A stretch of 64,000 nucleotides of DNA from Panorpa germanica (Eukaryota > Arthropoda > Insecta > Mecoptera > Panorpidae). Positions 11,699-24,132 of the stretch are shown here, one piece after another. The position numbers and the translations under genes were made by a program. The stretch is from NCBI GenBank assembly GCA_963678705.1, contig OY783216.1, positions 6,076,001 through 6,140,000 of the forward strand, written 5' to 3'. A model generated the notes under the pieces. It saw only the letters and a list, made by a program, of their open reading frames with translations, did no database searches and was not told the DNA's origin. The number at the start of each line of letters is the position of its first letter. The first letter of the stretch is position 1.

Positions 11699-12540
11699 CT
11701 AGCTTTTACCCCCGTCGCAAGCGACGTCTGTCTTTTGTGTGTGGCTTGAACTTCATGTAAAAATTTAAATTCCACTTGAGTTTACCACCGTCGCAAAGCG
11801 ATGACTTTTTGGCGTGTATGATTTGAATTCAATAAAATAATTCGTAATTAAATTTCATATTTAACTGTTCTATTTTTAAATTGAAATAATAAATAAACTC
11901 GCGCACATATACACACATATAAATTGACTAAAAAAATATTATTTTTTTATCAAAATAAAAAATATTTTCAATTTATGCGTTATTTGACCAACTTTTTTTC
12001 AAAATTTGGGATTTTTTTTTCGATTCGTAAATAAGTTACCAAGATTAGCCTATATACAAAATTTCAACTTTCTGGCACAATTTTTACTCTCGGCAAATAC
12101 TGCCCCCGTGCCCCCAAATAAAATTTTGGAATTTTAAATTTTTTTTTATTAATAATATACTTAATTATTCTAGAATCCAGAATTTGAACTTTCTCCAAAG
12201 TTCCCTACCGGGCCCTCGAATTTCTTTAACCCCCCCTTTTTCAATTTTTGAATTTCTAATTTTTGAGAAATGTGAGCATTAAGTACCTTAATACACATGC
12301 AAAATTTCAACTTTCTATCTTATACTAATTAAAAGTAATACAGCAAAAAAGGAATCACTTTTTTTCCAGTTTTTCCAAAATTACGGGTTTCCAGGAAATT
12401 CAGGGAAAAATCCGGGGACGCCAAAAGTCTTAGAATTTTTTTCTCTACGAAATAGGAAATTTTTAAAAACTTCCCTGGAGCCGTTTTCGCGCTGCCATAC
12501 AAAATTCAGTACCAAACATATAAGATCATAAGAATATAAG
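11699..12540 (+). mobile_element. Retroposon end, possibly RTE-like LINE
   Basis: Begins TACTAGCTTTTACCCCCGTC, an opening common to a class of insect retroposon ends. A perfect hairpin CGTCGC-AA-GCGACG at about 11715..11728 is followed about 75 bp later by a diverged second copy, TTTACCACCGTCGC-AAA-GCGATG, so two related units lie in tandem. The rest (to ~12480) is AT-rich with phrases such as AATTTCAACTTTCT repeated near 12061 and 12301. No open frame survives. Class and limits are tentative. Confidence 0.4.
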
Positions 12541-12587
12541 AATAGATTCAAACAGTTGGAACATTATAATATAGGATTTAATAATGA

Positions 12588-12610
12588 TCTCTCTCTCTCT
12601 CTCTCTCTCT
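12588..12610. repeat. (TC)n microsatellite
   Basis: Eleven to twelve uninterrupted TC units. Confidence 0.95.
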
Positions 12611-13430
12611 ATCATATACATCTATCTCATTCTTCTATTATAAAATAAGGTGATCATAAATAAAGCAATTTTATGAATTAAATAAATTACGGTGTACAGG
12701 TTTTATACGCAATTATAAAATATCTCCTAGGTGCAATTAAATCACGTAATTAGTGATGAGCTGAGAGACTGAGACTGACTTGCGCTTGATTGCAGGTTTC
12801 GAGCTAGTCACGTGTCACGCAGGTGTTAATAAGCAAGACGTGCCTCGTCTTGAATTAGTGAGAGCAGAAATCAGTGAAGCTAGCAGTCTAACATAGCAGT
12901 GAATCATCATTAAGAGATTTAGAAGTTAATTATTTGTCTGTAAGAAATGTCTACTCGTGCTGTAAAACGTTGATGGGATTATTATATACTTGAAGAGAAG
13001 AAGTACTAATTAATTAAATAATTTCACGTGCAATTATTAATAATTACTGGTATATGTAATTACTAATTAACTGAGCCATTGAAGAAACTTCACCTTCTGG
13101 GATTTTGTTCAAATTTGGTTGAGGTAATGAACCTTAGTTTATAATTAGGGACAATTAATTACGTCACAAGCTAAGTTATGAGTGTGGGTTTCAAGGTAGG
13201 ATAAGATGTGATAAGAGAGTTATATAAAAATTGGATTTTAACTAGAAAATATAGCAATATTCATTTTAAAAACTTATTTTTGTGGTTCCAACTCATTAAA
13301 AGTCAGTGGAAGAAAGCTTAAAATGTAGATACGTTATTCATCTAACTAATTGCAGCTTTAGATTTTGATTAGCGTTTATAGTTACTTACATAAAACGATT
13401 TAAACATAAAAAAACATGTTTTTTTTCATA
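12611..13430. other. AT-rich non-coding stretch
   Basis: No supported gene or repeat. Confidence 0.35.
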
Positions 13431-13505
13431 ATATTTAACCTGCTGTATAGTATCGCCATCTATATTTCACGAAAAAAAATGACCAAGTATCGTTTCACCT
13501 TAATT
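13431..13505 (+). repeat. Dispersed repeat family A, copy 2 (left half)
   Basis: Matches positions 1..75 with a handful of differences, through ATATTTAACCTG, TAGTATCGCCATCTATATTT and AAGTATCGTTTCACCTTAA. The match stops where copy 1 continues into AGTGCTAATAACTT. Confidence 0.75.
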
Positions 13506-14341
13506 AAAATATTTTTATTTGTATTCATGAAAATAAGTTTATAGAAGTTAATAAATGCATTTTATCTAAATCTACAAATAATCTATTTACTACATACCAC
13601 TACAAATCAACCTTTTAATGCGGTATTGAAATTAATGTACAATCTGCCATTTTACTTCATTTTTGGTCGCTTAGAGCGAAATTGGTACCAATTGTGCCTA
13701 ATTACATTTTGTGATCTTTATTCTATTAAAATATTAAAAGATACATAGTGTAAAAATAATAATAATAAAGTATAGTTACGCAAATGCTTTTCTTTTACCT
13801 TCTAAATTACAACTAAATATAGTTAGTACGTGTTTTTTAAAAGATTAAAAGTAATAAAATACTCAAACGTTCCCTCAATAAGTTAAGAGACTCTTTGTCG
13901 CATCACTAATTATATTTCAGTCACTCGGGATGCTGCATGAAGGGTTGCTGGGTTGCAGGGGTAGTGAAATCAAAAGGGGGAGATATACGAGAGAGTATAC
14001 TGTCGCAATTTAAATACTAAAATACCCATTCATCATACAACATAGCAATTGTTAAAATATATTCAGATATCTGACAGATTATTGCTTCCAGTGTACTTTT
14101 GCTGTAATGTTATAGCTTCGTATTCGGGGGGGTGCTTGTTTGCTGGATGAAAATAGTGAATTAATTTAGTTAGGTATGTAAAGGGGGTTTGTAATGGGAG
14201 AAATCAAAACGAAATGATATATAAGGAATTTTATGTAAAACGAATCAGAATTATATAAATTGAATCGAAACCCTAATACAATCATAGTCGACAAGCTAAA
14301 ACTAACAATTAAAATTGCTTACCTAGTATATACTTTATATA
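13506..14341. other. AT-rich non-coding stretch
   Basis: No gene seen. G-rich runs near 13950..13980 and 14130 are not obviously functional. Confidence 0.35.
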
Positions 14342-14549
14342 GTTCAAATTACGAGAGTTCGACAGCGACTCATACTTAAAACAAGTTGTGGGGTATAAAC
14401 TGCTGATATAACTAAAAAGCACTGACTCACTTATTTTTCTATAATGTGTATAGAAACGAATAAGAAAATTCATTATCGTATTATAGAATTATATTGCTCT
14501 TATAACATCATTTAAGCATAAGTCGCTGCCAAACTCTCGTGATTTGGAC
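14342..14549 (+). mobile_element. Tc1/mariner-like MITE, copy 2
   Basis: 208 bp in the same orientation as copy 1, flanked by TA at 14340..14341 and 14550..14551. The ends match copy 1 with few substitutions, and the interior differs by small changes only. Confidence 0.88.
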
Positions 14550-17500
14550 TATATAAAGATTCTTTTAACAAGAGCACTACACGACAGTATGAAGTAACTA
14601 ACTCCGTTAACATTTAAAACAGCAAACAGAATTTTTTTACAGTATACTCTCAAAGATGCAACATCTGTGAAAATACGCACACGATAGCCTACCTTTCAAG
14701 ATTAAATACAGACTACCGAAAGACACAATTCTGTAGACACATGCTAAACATATAAAGAGATTACATTACCTTTTTTTAAATATCATCACAACAAAGTAGG
14801 GTTTTTTTTACCACATTTCCTATGCAAACACACAAGACAAAAATACAAGAATATAACTAAGTGCAATAGACTAATAAAATTGTAAACAATTTATGAATAA
14901 TAAACTTGTTGAATTTGTCTTTCAACAAGAGCTATATATAAGTGATCAGTATCAATAGAAAAACTAAATATTTTCATAAAAGTGGTGATATTATTATTTT
15001 AATACAAAGTACAAACTGTACTCTGTATTAGGCTCTAGTACTCTGGTACTCTGGAACACAATATCTGCCAACTGTCATCGCAGACGGTTGTATTTTGGTA
15101 ATTTGAAAATGGTGCGAAATTTAAACTGAAGCGTTGAAGAAGCGTATTCTTTTATTAACGTTAAAATAACGTTTTTGTAGATAACACCTAATAACTGCTT
15201 TTCACGTAATGGTATACAACTGTATGAAATAAATATTTGACAGTAGAGGTTCTCCTCTAAAAACGCTAATTAACTGAAATATTCTAAAACATGCAATAAC
15301 AAAACTAATGATAACTTAAGATACTCGTAGAAATAATTATTAAACTATATGTAAATGAAACTAATGTTTTGAAAAATCTACACAAAAAATTATATATACA
15401 GTTATAATATTTGTTTCCGAATATGGTGCCTTTACTGTACTAAAAAATAAAATGAAAAACGGAAAATACAAGGATGATGTATACCAACGGCCATATCTTT
15501 CATTGACTTATGAAAAATAAAAAAAGATAAAATAAACGAGAGAGAAAAATATTAAAATGGTTAAATTCAAAAACGATTAAAAGTGTATGAAAATATACTT
15601 GTCAGATAACTCCCACCCCCTATCACTTACCCCCTCCCCCCCACACAGATTTTCTTCTTTTTATTCTCCTATTACGTAAAGTTGTCTCTCTATTGAAAAA
15701 AAATAATAAAATATAAGAGTTTATTCATGATAAAATTCTTTTATGGAAAAAATGTAATAAATGTAAAATGCTTTGGATGTAACGATGGGTGCACGGTAGC
15801 GGGGCAGTGCTGCAATGGTCCAGGAGCACAGCATCTCTTTCGGTGCAGTCTTGTTGCAGTTATCGAGGCAGGAGTTGGGAATTGTTTGCATTGGTAATTG
15901 TCACGATAGCTGACAACATTGACTTTTTGTTTTATAAGTGTTTTGTAACTCTGATGAAAAATAGAATTATTTCTTTGTAATTCCTTTAACACATAGTTCA
16001 GCTGACACACTTGAAATAGGCCTACCATAGAAGTCAATTGGACACAATTGATTTTGGTGAAGGGCAATAGTGACTACAGTTTTCTCACTTGAAAGTTTTT
16101 TTATGTCTTCAGAAATATTTAATTTTTGATACAATTTGATACAATGAAAAATATAAGAAGCTGAAAAAGTAAATTTGTTTTTGATTTGAGCAAAATAAAT
16201 ATTCATATTCACCCTGAAAGCAATGTAAGGTATAAGGGAAGTAACAAAAAAGAAACGCTTAGAAACGGAAAAAGGAAAATTGTGAGATGCAGTTCGGGCC
16301 TGGTAATACCGCCCCATCATTTACAGAGTCCATTAATTTCTGCAGTGAATTCAAGCAATTTCCTAGTTATTTATTTGTCATTGATATTTATCAATTATAT
16401 TTTTTATTTTAAAACCATTTTATATTCAAATAAATAGAAGTCTGACATTACAAAAAAAAATATATAATAAATTTCATATTTATTCTGATACAGATTCGAG
16501 GTGAAGGGGAATTATAGAAGAGAAGCGGAACAATCGGCTGATGTATTTGTAGATATATTATAATTTCAACATAGCCGTACCTTTACAATAAAAGCAAACA
16601 ATCTAAATAGGGGAGATGGTTTCATTGGTACACTCTGTGGTTTATAAAAGAAATAAATGTTATTTTAATCGAAAATATTTTATTAAGTACTAGGGGACTG
16701 TTATTGCGATATTTGCACCGTTTATTTTGAAAATCTTTTTGAGTACAAGTTTTTACTACACGATTTTTAAGAATTTACGTTTCAACAGAAAAAAATAATT
16801 GTAAGAATCATTACACATTTGGTATAGTTTTGATTTTTAGATACGATATTTACCTAGTTTTTTTATTTGCAATATTAAAAATTGTCTTATAAAAGAGTAA
16901 ATTAAGGACATAAAAACCAAAAACGTTAAGGCATTGATGTTGTTTCGTTTAATTGATGTTAGACGGTAAATGTAAACGATCATTTATTAAGCAGTAATGT
17001 TATAAAGATAATATAGCAGATAAGATTGCCTTAAAACTGATTATTTTGACTTTGTTGTAAAGAGATAAAGACAACTCCATTTGAACACGTTGAACAAACG
17101 CAAATTTTCATTAGAAAAATATATATATGCATTTACGCATGCATGAAGTCAATTATATTTTCAGGTCTTAACTATTTTGTTTAAGACAGACTTGTCCTCT
17201 TATGTTTCCATGATCTGTACTAAGTAGACAAGCAGCTTTAAGGCAATTGTGCTTTCAGGTTGCGGTCGAATTTACCTCTATTAACTTGGCTCATTACTTA
17301 TGTTAGATAATATTAAAAAAACACGAGATTTTAGTTTAACGTGATCAAGTAATATTTCAATAATTATCAATTTTTTAAGAATTCGTATTAATTAACGAAA
17401 GCAAATGACGATTCACGTTTTCTAGATTATATATAATCTGCATCACAAAACAACATTTTCATTTTCCAGCAAAAATAAACCTTGGAAAACAGAACAATAA

Positions 17501-18490
17501 ATAAATAAAAAAAACTCGACTTCATAATTTAATCCGAAACCAATTTACTTTAGAAACTTTCTTAACAATAAAAAACATCTTTTTACATTGAATGTACCTA
17601 CAATGTAGAAGTAATAATACCGGGATTGCAATTTACGAAGCATAATGCCCGTAATGAAATCGATACGACAGCCAAGCGATTGCTGGATTCATAGCGAACT
17701 ACATTATGGTTGGGGTGAGTGAGGGATTGAGAGTGAATGTTGGAGAAAGATGAGGGAGTAGTCCATCTCACCCCACCCCTTACCTTCACCCTCCTACAGA
17801 TGATGAGATGAGGCACTACTTCATACTTCAACAAACTCTACAGTACCTTATATCATGATTCTTCCCCGTCTCCTGTAAACCCCCTTCCCCTTCCCCTCCA
17901 GATTATTATTGTGTATAGAATTGATTCAGTTATGAACTATTGAGGTATAAAACGAATAACGAGACAAACTTATATAAAATGAGTGATGATAGAAAGAGAA
18001 AGAGTTAGCGAAACTATTTTGAATATATTTCAGCATAATTTGTTATTGTAATCAGTAGCGGCTTCTGGCTACAAGAACTGCTACGAGAATTTCTTTACTA
18101 ACTTATACAAAATTTTCCAACACCATCTAGATACAAGGCCTAACAACGAATTTATGACTTTATTATTATTAAGGTGGTGTTGAATTTTCTTAAAATGCTT
18201 AGCACAGAAAATGCATTTAGTCTATCCTGAGACATAGTGTTTCTAAGTTTCTAGTTAAAGTATAAAAGCCCAAATACCATTCTTAATAATATAAACAAAA
18301 CAGCATGTCAGTAAATCCCCGGTAATCTTCATTCTCGTGCGATGCACGGATCAACGCCAGATTCTTCATAAAGTTTGCACTGTTTCACGCGTTAGGTGAT
18401 GTATCGCATATTCTATAGTAGTTATATTGAGCAGCTACGTGCGTTGTGGAGAGCGCACGTTGAATATTTCTTCGAGCAAAAATAAGTTTT
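14550..18490. other. Long non-coding stretch
   Basis: About 3.9 kb without a supported gene. Open frames at 15741..16320 and 16186..16437 overlap on opposite strands, have no recognisable motifs and are AT-rich, so they are taken as chance. Pyrimidine-rich CCCC runs occur at 15610..15650 and 17770..17900. A 17-bp run with TTTGATACAA twice in tandem is at 16126..16144. Confidence 0.4.
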
Positions 18491-18752
18491 CCCAGTAAAC
18501 ATTTGGTGAAGTGCCCTATTTTGTGACGTTTCTATCACTATTTCACTTCAATTATAGTTCGCAACAACTTTATCTTCATTTGTATTCCGACAGATGGAGT
18601 GGTTCTGTCATCTGTAGCCGATAAAACAGACATTTCATATGAAGAATTGTGAGAAACTGAACTATAAATGAACTCTTTCATGACAAAAAAATCATACGCA
18701 TCTCCAATATGATGTCAAAGTGACTCCAAAATGCTCCAAAATGTTTACTGGG
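18491..18752 (+). mobile_element. CCCAGT-type MITE, copy 3 (best ends)
   Basis: 262 bp with perfect 14-bp terminal inverted repeats: CCCAGTAAACATTT at 18491..18504 and its complement at 18739..18752. A small duplication, CCAAAATGCTCCAAAATG, lies just inside the right end. TT occurs on both sides. Related copies are at 6305, 11103, and as fragments at 38696 (minus) and 62387. Confidence 0.9.
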
Positions 18753-20256
18753 TTAATTATTTCGGAATAGAGACTAAGTTGATTCCTTGCAACTTCCCAA
18801 GTATAAAGTCAATATGTAATTAGGGTATTACATGATATTTTGTGAGTTATAAATATTTGTGAGTGCATTTAAAGTACAGCCGCCCCTGATTGTAATATCT
18901 CTTTTCTTTAGCTCACTGATTGAATGTGAGGGACTCGACAAAATAGTTACTTATCAATATAATAAAAATATATGGCAAACGTTGCACTCAATATTTTATT
19001 CGGAATGTACTTAAGTAGCCAAACGTAATTAATGTTTATTAGTCGATAGAGTATCCCATTTATAAGCGATCGCTTTTAGATCAACTTCAACGAATAAAAC
19101 TCATGTTTATGGCACATATTCATCAGTATAACTACACTCCGACTATATTCGTATCAAAATCGTAACGAAATCCTAACGACTACATTAATGACTCAATAAC
19201 CAATCTCGATTCCGTTAAACGACCGCTTAACTCTCGTACACCACGTCTGATGATGAACTCGCAGTCATGAAGGGGGATTGTTTGGGACGAGGGAGAGTGG
19301 GAAGAAGGTCTGAGCTCATCGTATCCAAGTCAGCATTTTTATTTCAAAAGGGATCTGTCAATAACTTAGAATACATCTTTCAAACCAATAAAATGTATAC
19401 GCTTATGATTTAATGTTTGCTTTCTTGAAAATATCGTGGAAAAATGATGAAATTTTTATTGGAGATAATTTTTTTTATATTAGGATTTGATCTATTCAGT
19501 CTGCTTCCAAAGTTGAAGATTATGTTTTAACAAAAGTACATATTTAAAGTGTTCTTTTTCTAATTGATAATTTATTCGTTCTTTAGGTATTCAGTTCAGT
19601 TCAGTTTGTAAAAAAAGGTTAAGATTAAAATAATGGGTAATATATCTGGGACTTTCCAAGAAGTGAATAATTTGTTTAAATACAAACTCATTTACAAAAA
19701 TCAGTTAGTAAGAGTTTTACCCCACGTTTTGTGGGTTCGTTTCTGTTTTTATGTAAAAATTACGGTGACTAATTGTTTACGCTGTCGATCCATTTATAAT
19801 CTAATAAACAAGATAAAACATTAATAATCCTGTCAATTTAAACATGAAAATAGTGGTCAAATAACAAAAATTCCCGGAGAGTCAAATATTGGTGGAGAGC
19901 TGGGGTTTATCATTACAAATAAAGTTTTAAAAATCCCCATCGATTCTATGTGTGCTTCAAAAGTTATTCGGGGTTAAAGGTCAAAATTTGAGGTTTTTTT
20001 GATTTTTCTCGAAAACGGTAAGTTTTATCAAAAAAAAACTTCAAACCAAAGTTGTAAATCTTAAAATTCTCTACAAAAATGGTCCTAATGATTTTTTTCC
20101 TAAGAGTCACCATTCCTGAGATATCGCGATTCTAAGAGTCACACTATACATGATATATGCATACATTTCCATGCCACCTGTGAGTTAGTGTACTCACCAG
20201 TGTAGTGGTTTCCCTTGTAGACTTACTCCACTAACTGTCATGACAATTATATTCTC
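18753..20256. other. Non-coding stretch
   Basis: No gene seen. 19900..20130 has the style of decayed insect mobile DNA (TTCTCGAAAACGGTAAGTTT and long A runs). A CAGCCGCCCCTG motif near 18877 resembles a lone hAT terminus. Confidence 0.35.
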
Positions 20257-20612
20257 TTGACTTATTTGTTAAGAAATCAGATAACGTTAAATTTGAAGTC
20301 TTCTTTAAACGTAGGCTGCAGTAACACTTGGATAAAGCATAATATTCATCAATGCTCTAAGTACTCATCACAAAGACAAAACTGCAATATTCCTGAAGTT
20401 TATAACCAGATGTTTGAAAGCAGGGAAAGCCTTAAAAACCTTAATCACTTTATCAATGAATCTAATTGAATCTCTATATTTTAAATACCTATACTAGTAT
20501 TTATAGACTATAAATTATGTATTACAAATGCTTATAAATGTATATATTGTTTTAAGTGCTAATAACTTTTGAAGTTGATGCACTCAAATAAATATTAAAA
20601 GAATAAATTACA
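20257..20612 (+). pseudogene. Possible LINE C-terminal relic with repeat A tail
   Basis: The open frame 20257..20469 ends with a peptide (HNIHQCSKYSSQRQN ... YNQMFESRESLKNLNHFINE) that resembles the variable C-terminal tail of CR1/jockey-type retrotransposon proteins, which commonly show HN-x-R, a YN-LP motif and a K/L-rich helix. About 85 bases of AT-rich sequence follow, then the right half of repeat family A with AATAAA-type motifs at 20553..20612, as expected of a retroposon 3' end. No zinc knuckle or reverse transcriptase is left. The match is by general pattern only, so the call is weak. Confidence 0.3.
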
Positions 20613-21891
20613 ATTACAAGCTGCGTAGAATCACAACACCTGGCGATGATTTATTTTAATTTGGCATCTACAAGAGACCAAGAGCGTACGATAACGTTGC
20701 AAATTTAACATAGTGGTATAAAATACAGATGATAATAAGACACAATAATATTACAAAAGAAACTAAGTGAAGAGAAAATACTTAATCTTCTCAAAGAAGT
20801 GCTTGGCGCAGATTTTCTTTAACTAAATAGGTGTATTTTAGCACTAGAGATATCATAGTAAAGTAATTTATTATCAATTTACTTTTCTCCTATTTTTAAA
20901 GATCATAACCTAAAAACTACAAAGCAATACTTCTTTGTTTACGCACAACGTTTCTTTCCCACGCGTAATAACGAAATAATTCGATTAGTTTTACTCCCTG
21001 CAGCTATAAAGGCCCTGAATCCTGAAAATACATGACGTGAGAAGAGAGAACAGAGAATAGAAGGTGTAGGTGTTTTTTGTACAGTTTATGGCGGTCAAAG
21101 GAAAACACTTAAAGTTATTTTGCTCTCTCAAATGGACGAACAGCAACGAACTAACCAATGAATCCAAGAACCGATCACTTAGCAGTAATACGTCTAAAAT
21201 GGCTGACTAAAAACACCAAAGAATATCGGATGAAGGGAAGAATAGGGGTGTAGGGGAGAGTGAGGGTGGTAGGAGAGAAAAGTAACGATGCGGACCACGC
21301 ACTCCTGGGAGGGTCTTTGTATAAAGCAATTCTAGGGGTTATGTAGAAGGAAAGGGTGGTAGAAATGTTATTAATGGTCGTTTTATAGAAAATTCAGTTA
21401 GTAAATAATTTTATTGCTGTATTTTATTAACAATTATGTCGTCTAGTTATAAAGATTTTGTCTATGTTGATTTTTGTATGTGTTTGATAATTTGGATCCG
21501 ACCTAGAATAGGAATCGACATTTGGACGATATAGGGTGACTAATGCATAAAAAGAGTATCCGTTTCGAAGGCATATTGCATCAAAAACGAAAGTATTGAA
21601 AGCAAGAGTGCATCACCCTACCTCATAAATTTAAGCTTTAAAATACGAAATTTCTTTTCCTGAACATACCCAAATATATTTTCTCCTTGTGGTTTATAAG
21701 ATGCTTCAAAAAATCTTACACAAATTGTAATCAGACTATCAGACATTAGTACGATCCGAAAAAATGTTTTTGTATCCATAAGGTTGCAAGAATGTCATTG
21801 AATCATATTCCTTTAAATGATTCCACTGTTCTTAATTATATTTTTAGTTGGAGTGATTAGTACAGGGTAGAAACATGAACATTACTTCTTA
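20613..21891. other. Non-coding stretch
   Basis: No gene seen. A G-rich purine stretch at 21230..21360 is not explained. Confidence 0.35.
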
Positions 21892-22283
21892 TGCCGGTTT
21901 CACACCAGAGAGACAGTTTTTTGTCAAAGAACAAAACAAAAACATGTTTAGTTTTATTTTAAAGCAGTTCTGTTTTTCGAAAACAAACTGTTCACACTGA
22001 ACAGACTGGTTTTGTTTTTAGTGTTTTTCTGTGTGTCCCATAAAAATTATAGACATGATAAACAACAACTGACAAGCGCAAATTTTCACAAAAAACAAAA
22101 CTGCGTGTTGAAACCAAGCAGACTAAAAACAACAACAAACGTGTTTTCCTTTGATCTTACCGACTTCAGATGGGAATGTGTTTTGTTTATTAAAACAGCA
22201 ACAAAAGTTAAAAATGTTTTAAGAACTGTTTCTTTGGTTTTGTTCGTGTTTTATTGAACTGTCTCTCTGGTGTGAAACTGACA
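21892..22283 (+). mobile_element. PIF/Harbinger-like MITE, copy 1
   Basis: 392 bp with terminal inverted repeats of 27 bp (25 identical): left TGCCGGTTTCACACCAGAGA and right the complement of TGTCAGTTTCACACCAGAGA. It is flanked by TTA on both sides (21889..21891 and 22284..22286), a TWA target typical of PIF/Harbinger. The interior is rich in AAAACA and TTTTGTTTT runs. Frames reading through it are not credible genes. Related copies are at 45632..46062 and, broken and inverted, around 43690..44766. Confidence 0.88.
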
Positions 22284-23694
22284 TTAAATTCACGATTAAC
22301 ACACTTTTTACACTGTGAACATAACCTATATTTTGATAACCTATTCCACAACAAAAACTTAATGATATTTAAAGTATATTTAGAACGTAGAAAGTTTAAA
22401 GCCTTTGTAAACGTTTTTGCTTGTTTTCTCTCTCTCTCTCTCCAGCTTCTGAACCTTAAATTTATATTTTGTAAGTTAATTCAATTACCAAATCAGCGGC
22501 TAATGTGCTACGACCTCCTTCCGAACAGCTTGACGTGTTCCCTTCTTCCCCCTACTCCTCACACTCCTCTACGTTGATGACGTAGCGAGCTCCTAGTCTC
22601 TGGTCTCTTACCCGCTGAGTTATGCCGCTTTGTAAAGCCATCATATAAATAATTCCACGAACCTCAGTGATGGTACTTACTGTAACTGTGGTACGACCAA
22701 AATCTTTGATCCAAATAAACTCTTAATGGCTATTTAACGACCTAGCCTTCCTCCGCAACATGAAGGGGATGTCCTCTGCTTTTCTACCGCTCCTTTACTT
22801 CACAGGAGAAGAGGTTTCCCCCCTTTGAATAGTTGAAAGAGAAGGAGACGAATGAAAGTGGGGTCAGAATCGCCTTAATGATCCTCCAAACACTGAACGC
22901 TTTATCCACGAAGCTGGAAACAGAAACAAGCAAAGTCTGAAACTTTGAACTTGTAAGGTGACAAATATTACCTACTCTGATAAGTTTTGTGTTATTATAC
23001 AGAAGGCCTTCAGTCTTCTATTTATCCGTTTACAGGGTGGTAGTACAGATCAAATGGAGTTGATAATTGCCAAAAACACTTTCTTATAAGTTGTATTTTA
23101 AATGAAATAATAATTGTTTTAGTTTTTACACGAAACGATTGCTTAATGTTATGTTCTTACGTAACGGAAACAAAATTGTTACGTATAAAATAAGCAAGAA
23201 TCTTACTAATTTACAAACTTTGTTATAGTCTTAGATCCGACGGCGTGAGTACGACGTCCATCTGTTTTTTAATCAAAATACATTTTTTATAGATAACTGT
23301 TAATAGAGAAGAACGATTCTCCCGGCTTTGTTATCAAAATATGGTCGCAATTACTTTTAATTACTTAATTTCTTTAAACAATTTCGTTCACTTGTTTTAA
23401 AAATAAAATATAATTCATTCAAATAGAGATACGAGTATGTAAAGAACTTATAAAGTTTTGGTTGCCTCTTCTTTCGTATTGTTTTAAAATGAAGAACAGC
23501 TGGCACAATGCGTCCTTGTCTGATGGACGGTAAGGTGCTCTAACTCTCTCTCGCTCTTATGTATCTGTAAGAGTTAGCAATCGCTATTTATGGACCCTTT
23601 TACATACGCAACCGTCATGCAGCCTGGGCTGCAACATGTCATACCTCTAATAACGTAATATTCTTTTCGGGCTCGGCAGTCAATTTTGTTCATA
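22284..23694. other. Non-coding stretch
   Basis: No supported gene. 22490..22870 is GC-richer with pyrimidine-rich and purine-rich runs, but no convincing open frame or splice pair was found. A 7-bp inverted repeat TGCAGCC/GGCTGCA is at 23618..23633. Confidence 0.35.
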
Positions 23695-24032
23695 TTATTG
23701 GACAATAGTCATTCGATATACTGATTGAAATACTGAATCATCCTCTGATAACTCTCTTGCAGCAACAAACAATCTGCGGTTAATGTTCTTTTCGATGTAT
23801 GGATAAAGCCAATACATCCTACGTCTGATTCGTCGTCTTCTAATAAAAACGTATGTTATAATCACATCTTTTCCATCACTTGACATTTTCACAATGAAAA
23901 AACGTGCTTTCTTAATACTAAATTTCAGAGAAATGACCCTATTTGCAGCTTGCATGAAGCTTGTATGACGTTACGTGGATAGAACTGAGATGCAGAATAC
24001 GTCTGGCTTAAAACTGTCGTGGACAATAGTCC
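23695..24032 (-). pseudogene. PIF/Harbinger transposase fragment, N-terminal (copy 1)
   Basis: Read on the minus strand, a TIR-like start (GGACTATTGTCCACGACAG, complement of 24014..24032) is followed by a leader and then an open frame starting MSSDGKDVI (start codon near 23886). The peptide contains IRRRRIRRRMYWL, YPYIEKNINRRL and SVFQSVYRM, the basic N-terminal block (R-rich, HPY-x-x, YRM) found ahead of the DDE nuclease in HARBI1-like transposases. It stops right after TIVQ. The whole DDE catalytic region is missing. The plus-strand copy at 30359..30720 shares leader and peptide and diverges at about the same codon. The peptide frame has no internal stop. Confidence 0.7.
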
Positions 24033-24054
24033 TAAGTGTTCAAATTAATACTTT

Positions 24055-24132
24055 CCGACTCTAGGATTCTAACCCAGTTTTAACGCGTTGTGTTGTAGGC
24101 AACGACTTACCCATCTTGGCCACGTTGCAGGC
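24055..24132 (-). repeat. tRNA-derived SINE head
   Basis: On the minus strand a good RNA polymerase III promoter is visible: box A TGGCCAAGATGGG (complement of about 24109..24122), and about 48 bases later a box B, GGTTAGAATCC (complement of about 24066..24076). The spacing is that of a tRNA gene. The body downstream of the head is not recognisable, because a Harbinger-like terminus starts about 20 bp further on. It differs in sequence from the SINE at 60630..60901. Confidence 0.55.

Noticed and set aside
15741..16437. Overlapping open frames on both strands (63-117 codons)
   Set aside because: AT-rich, mutually overlapping, no motif, no splice or promoter support.
22012..22577. Open plus frames through the Harbinger-like MITE and beyond
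   Set aside because: The first lies inside a non-coding MITE whose sister copy does not conserve it; the second is low complexity.
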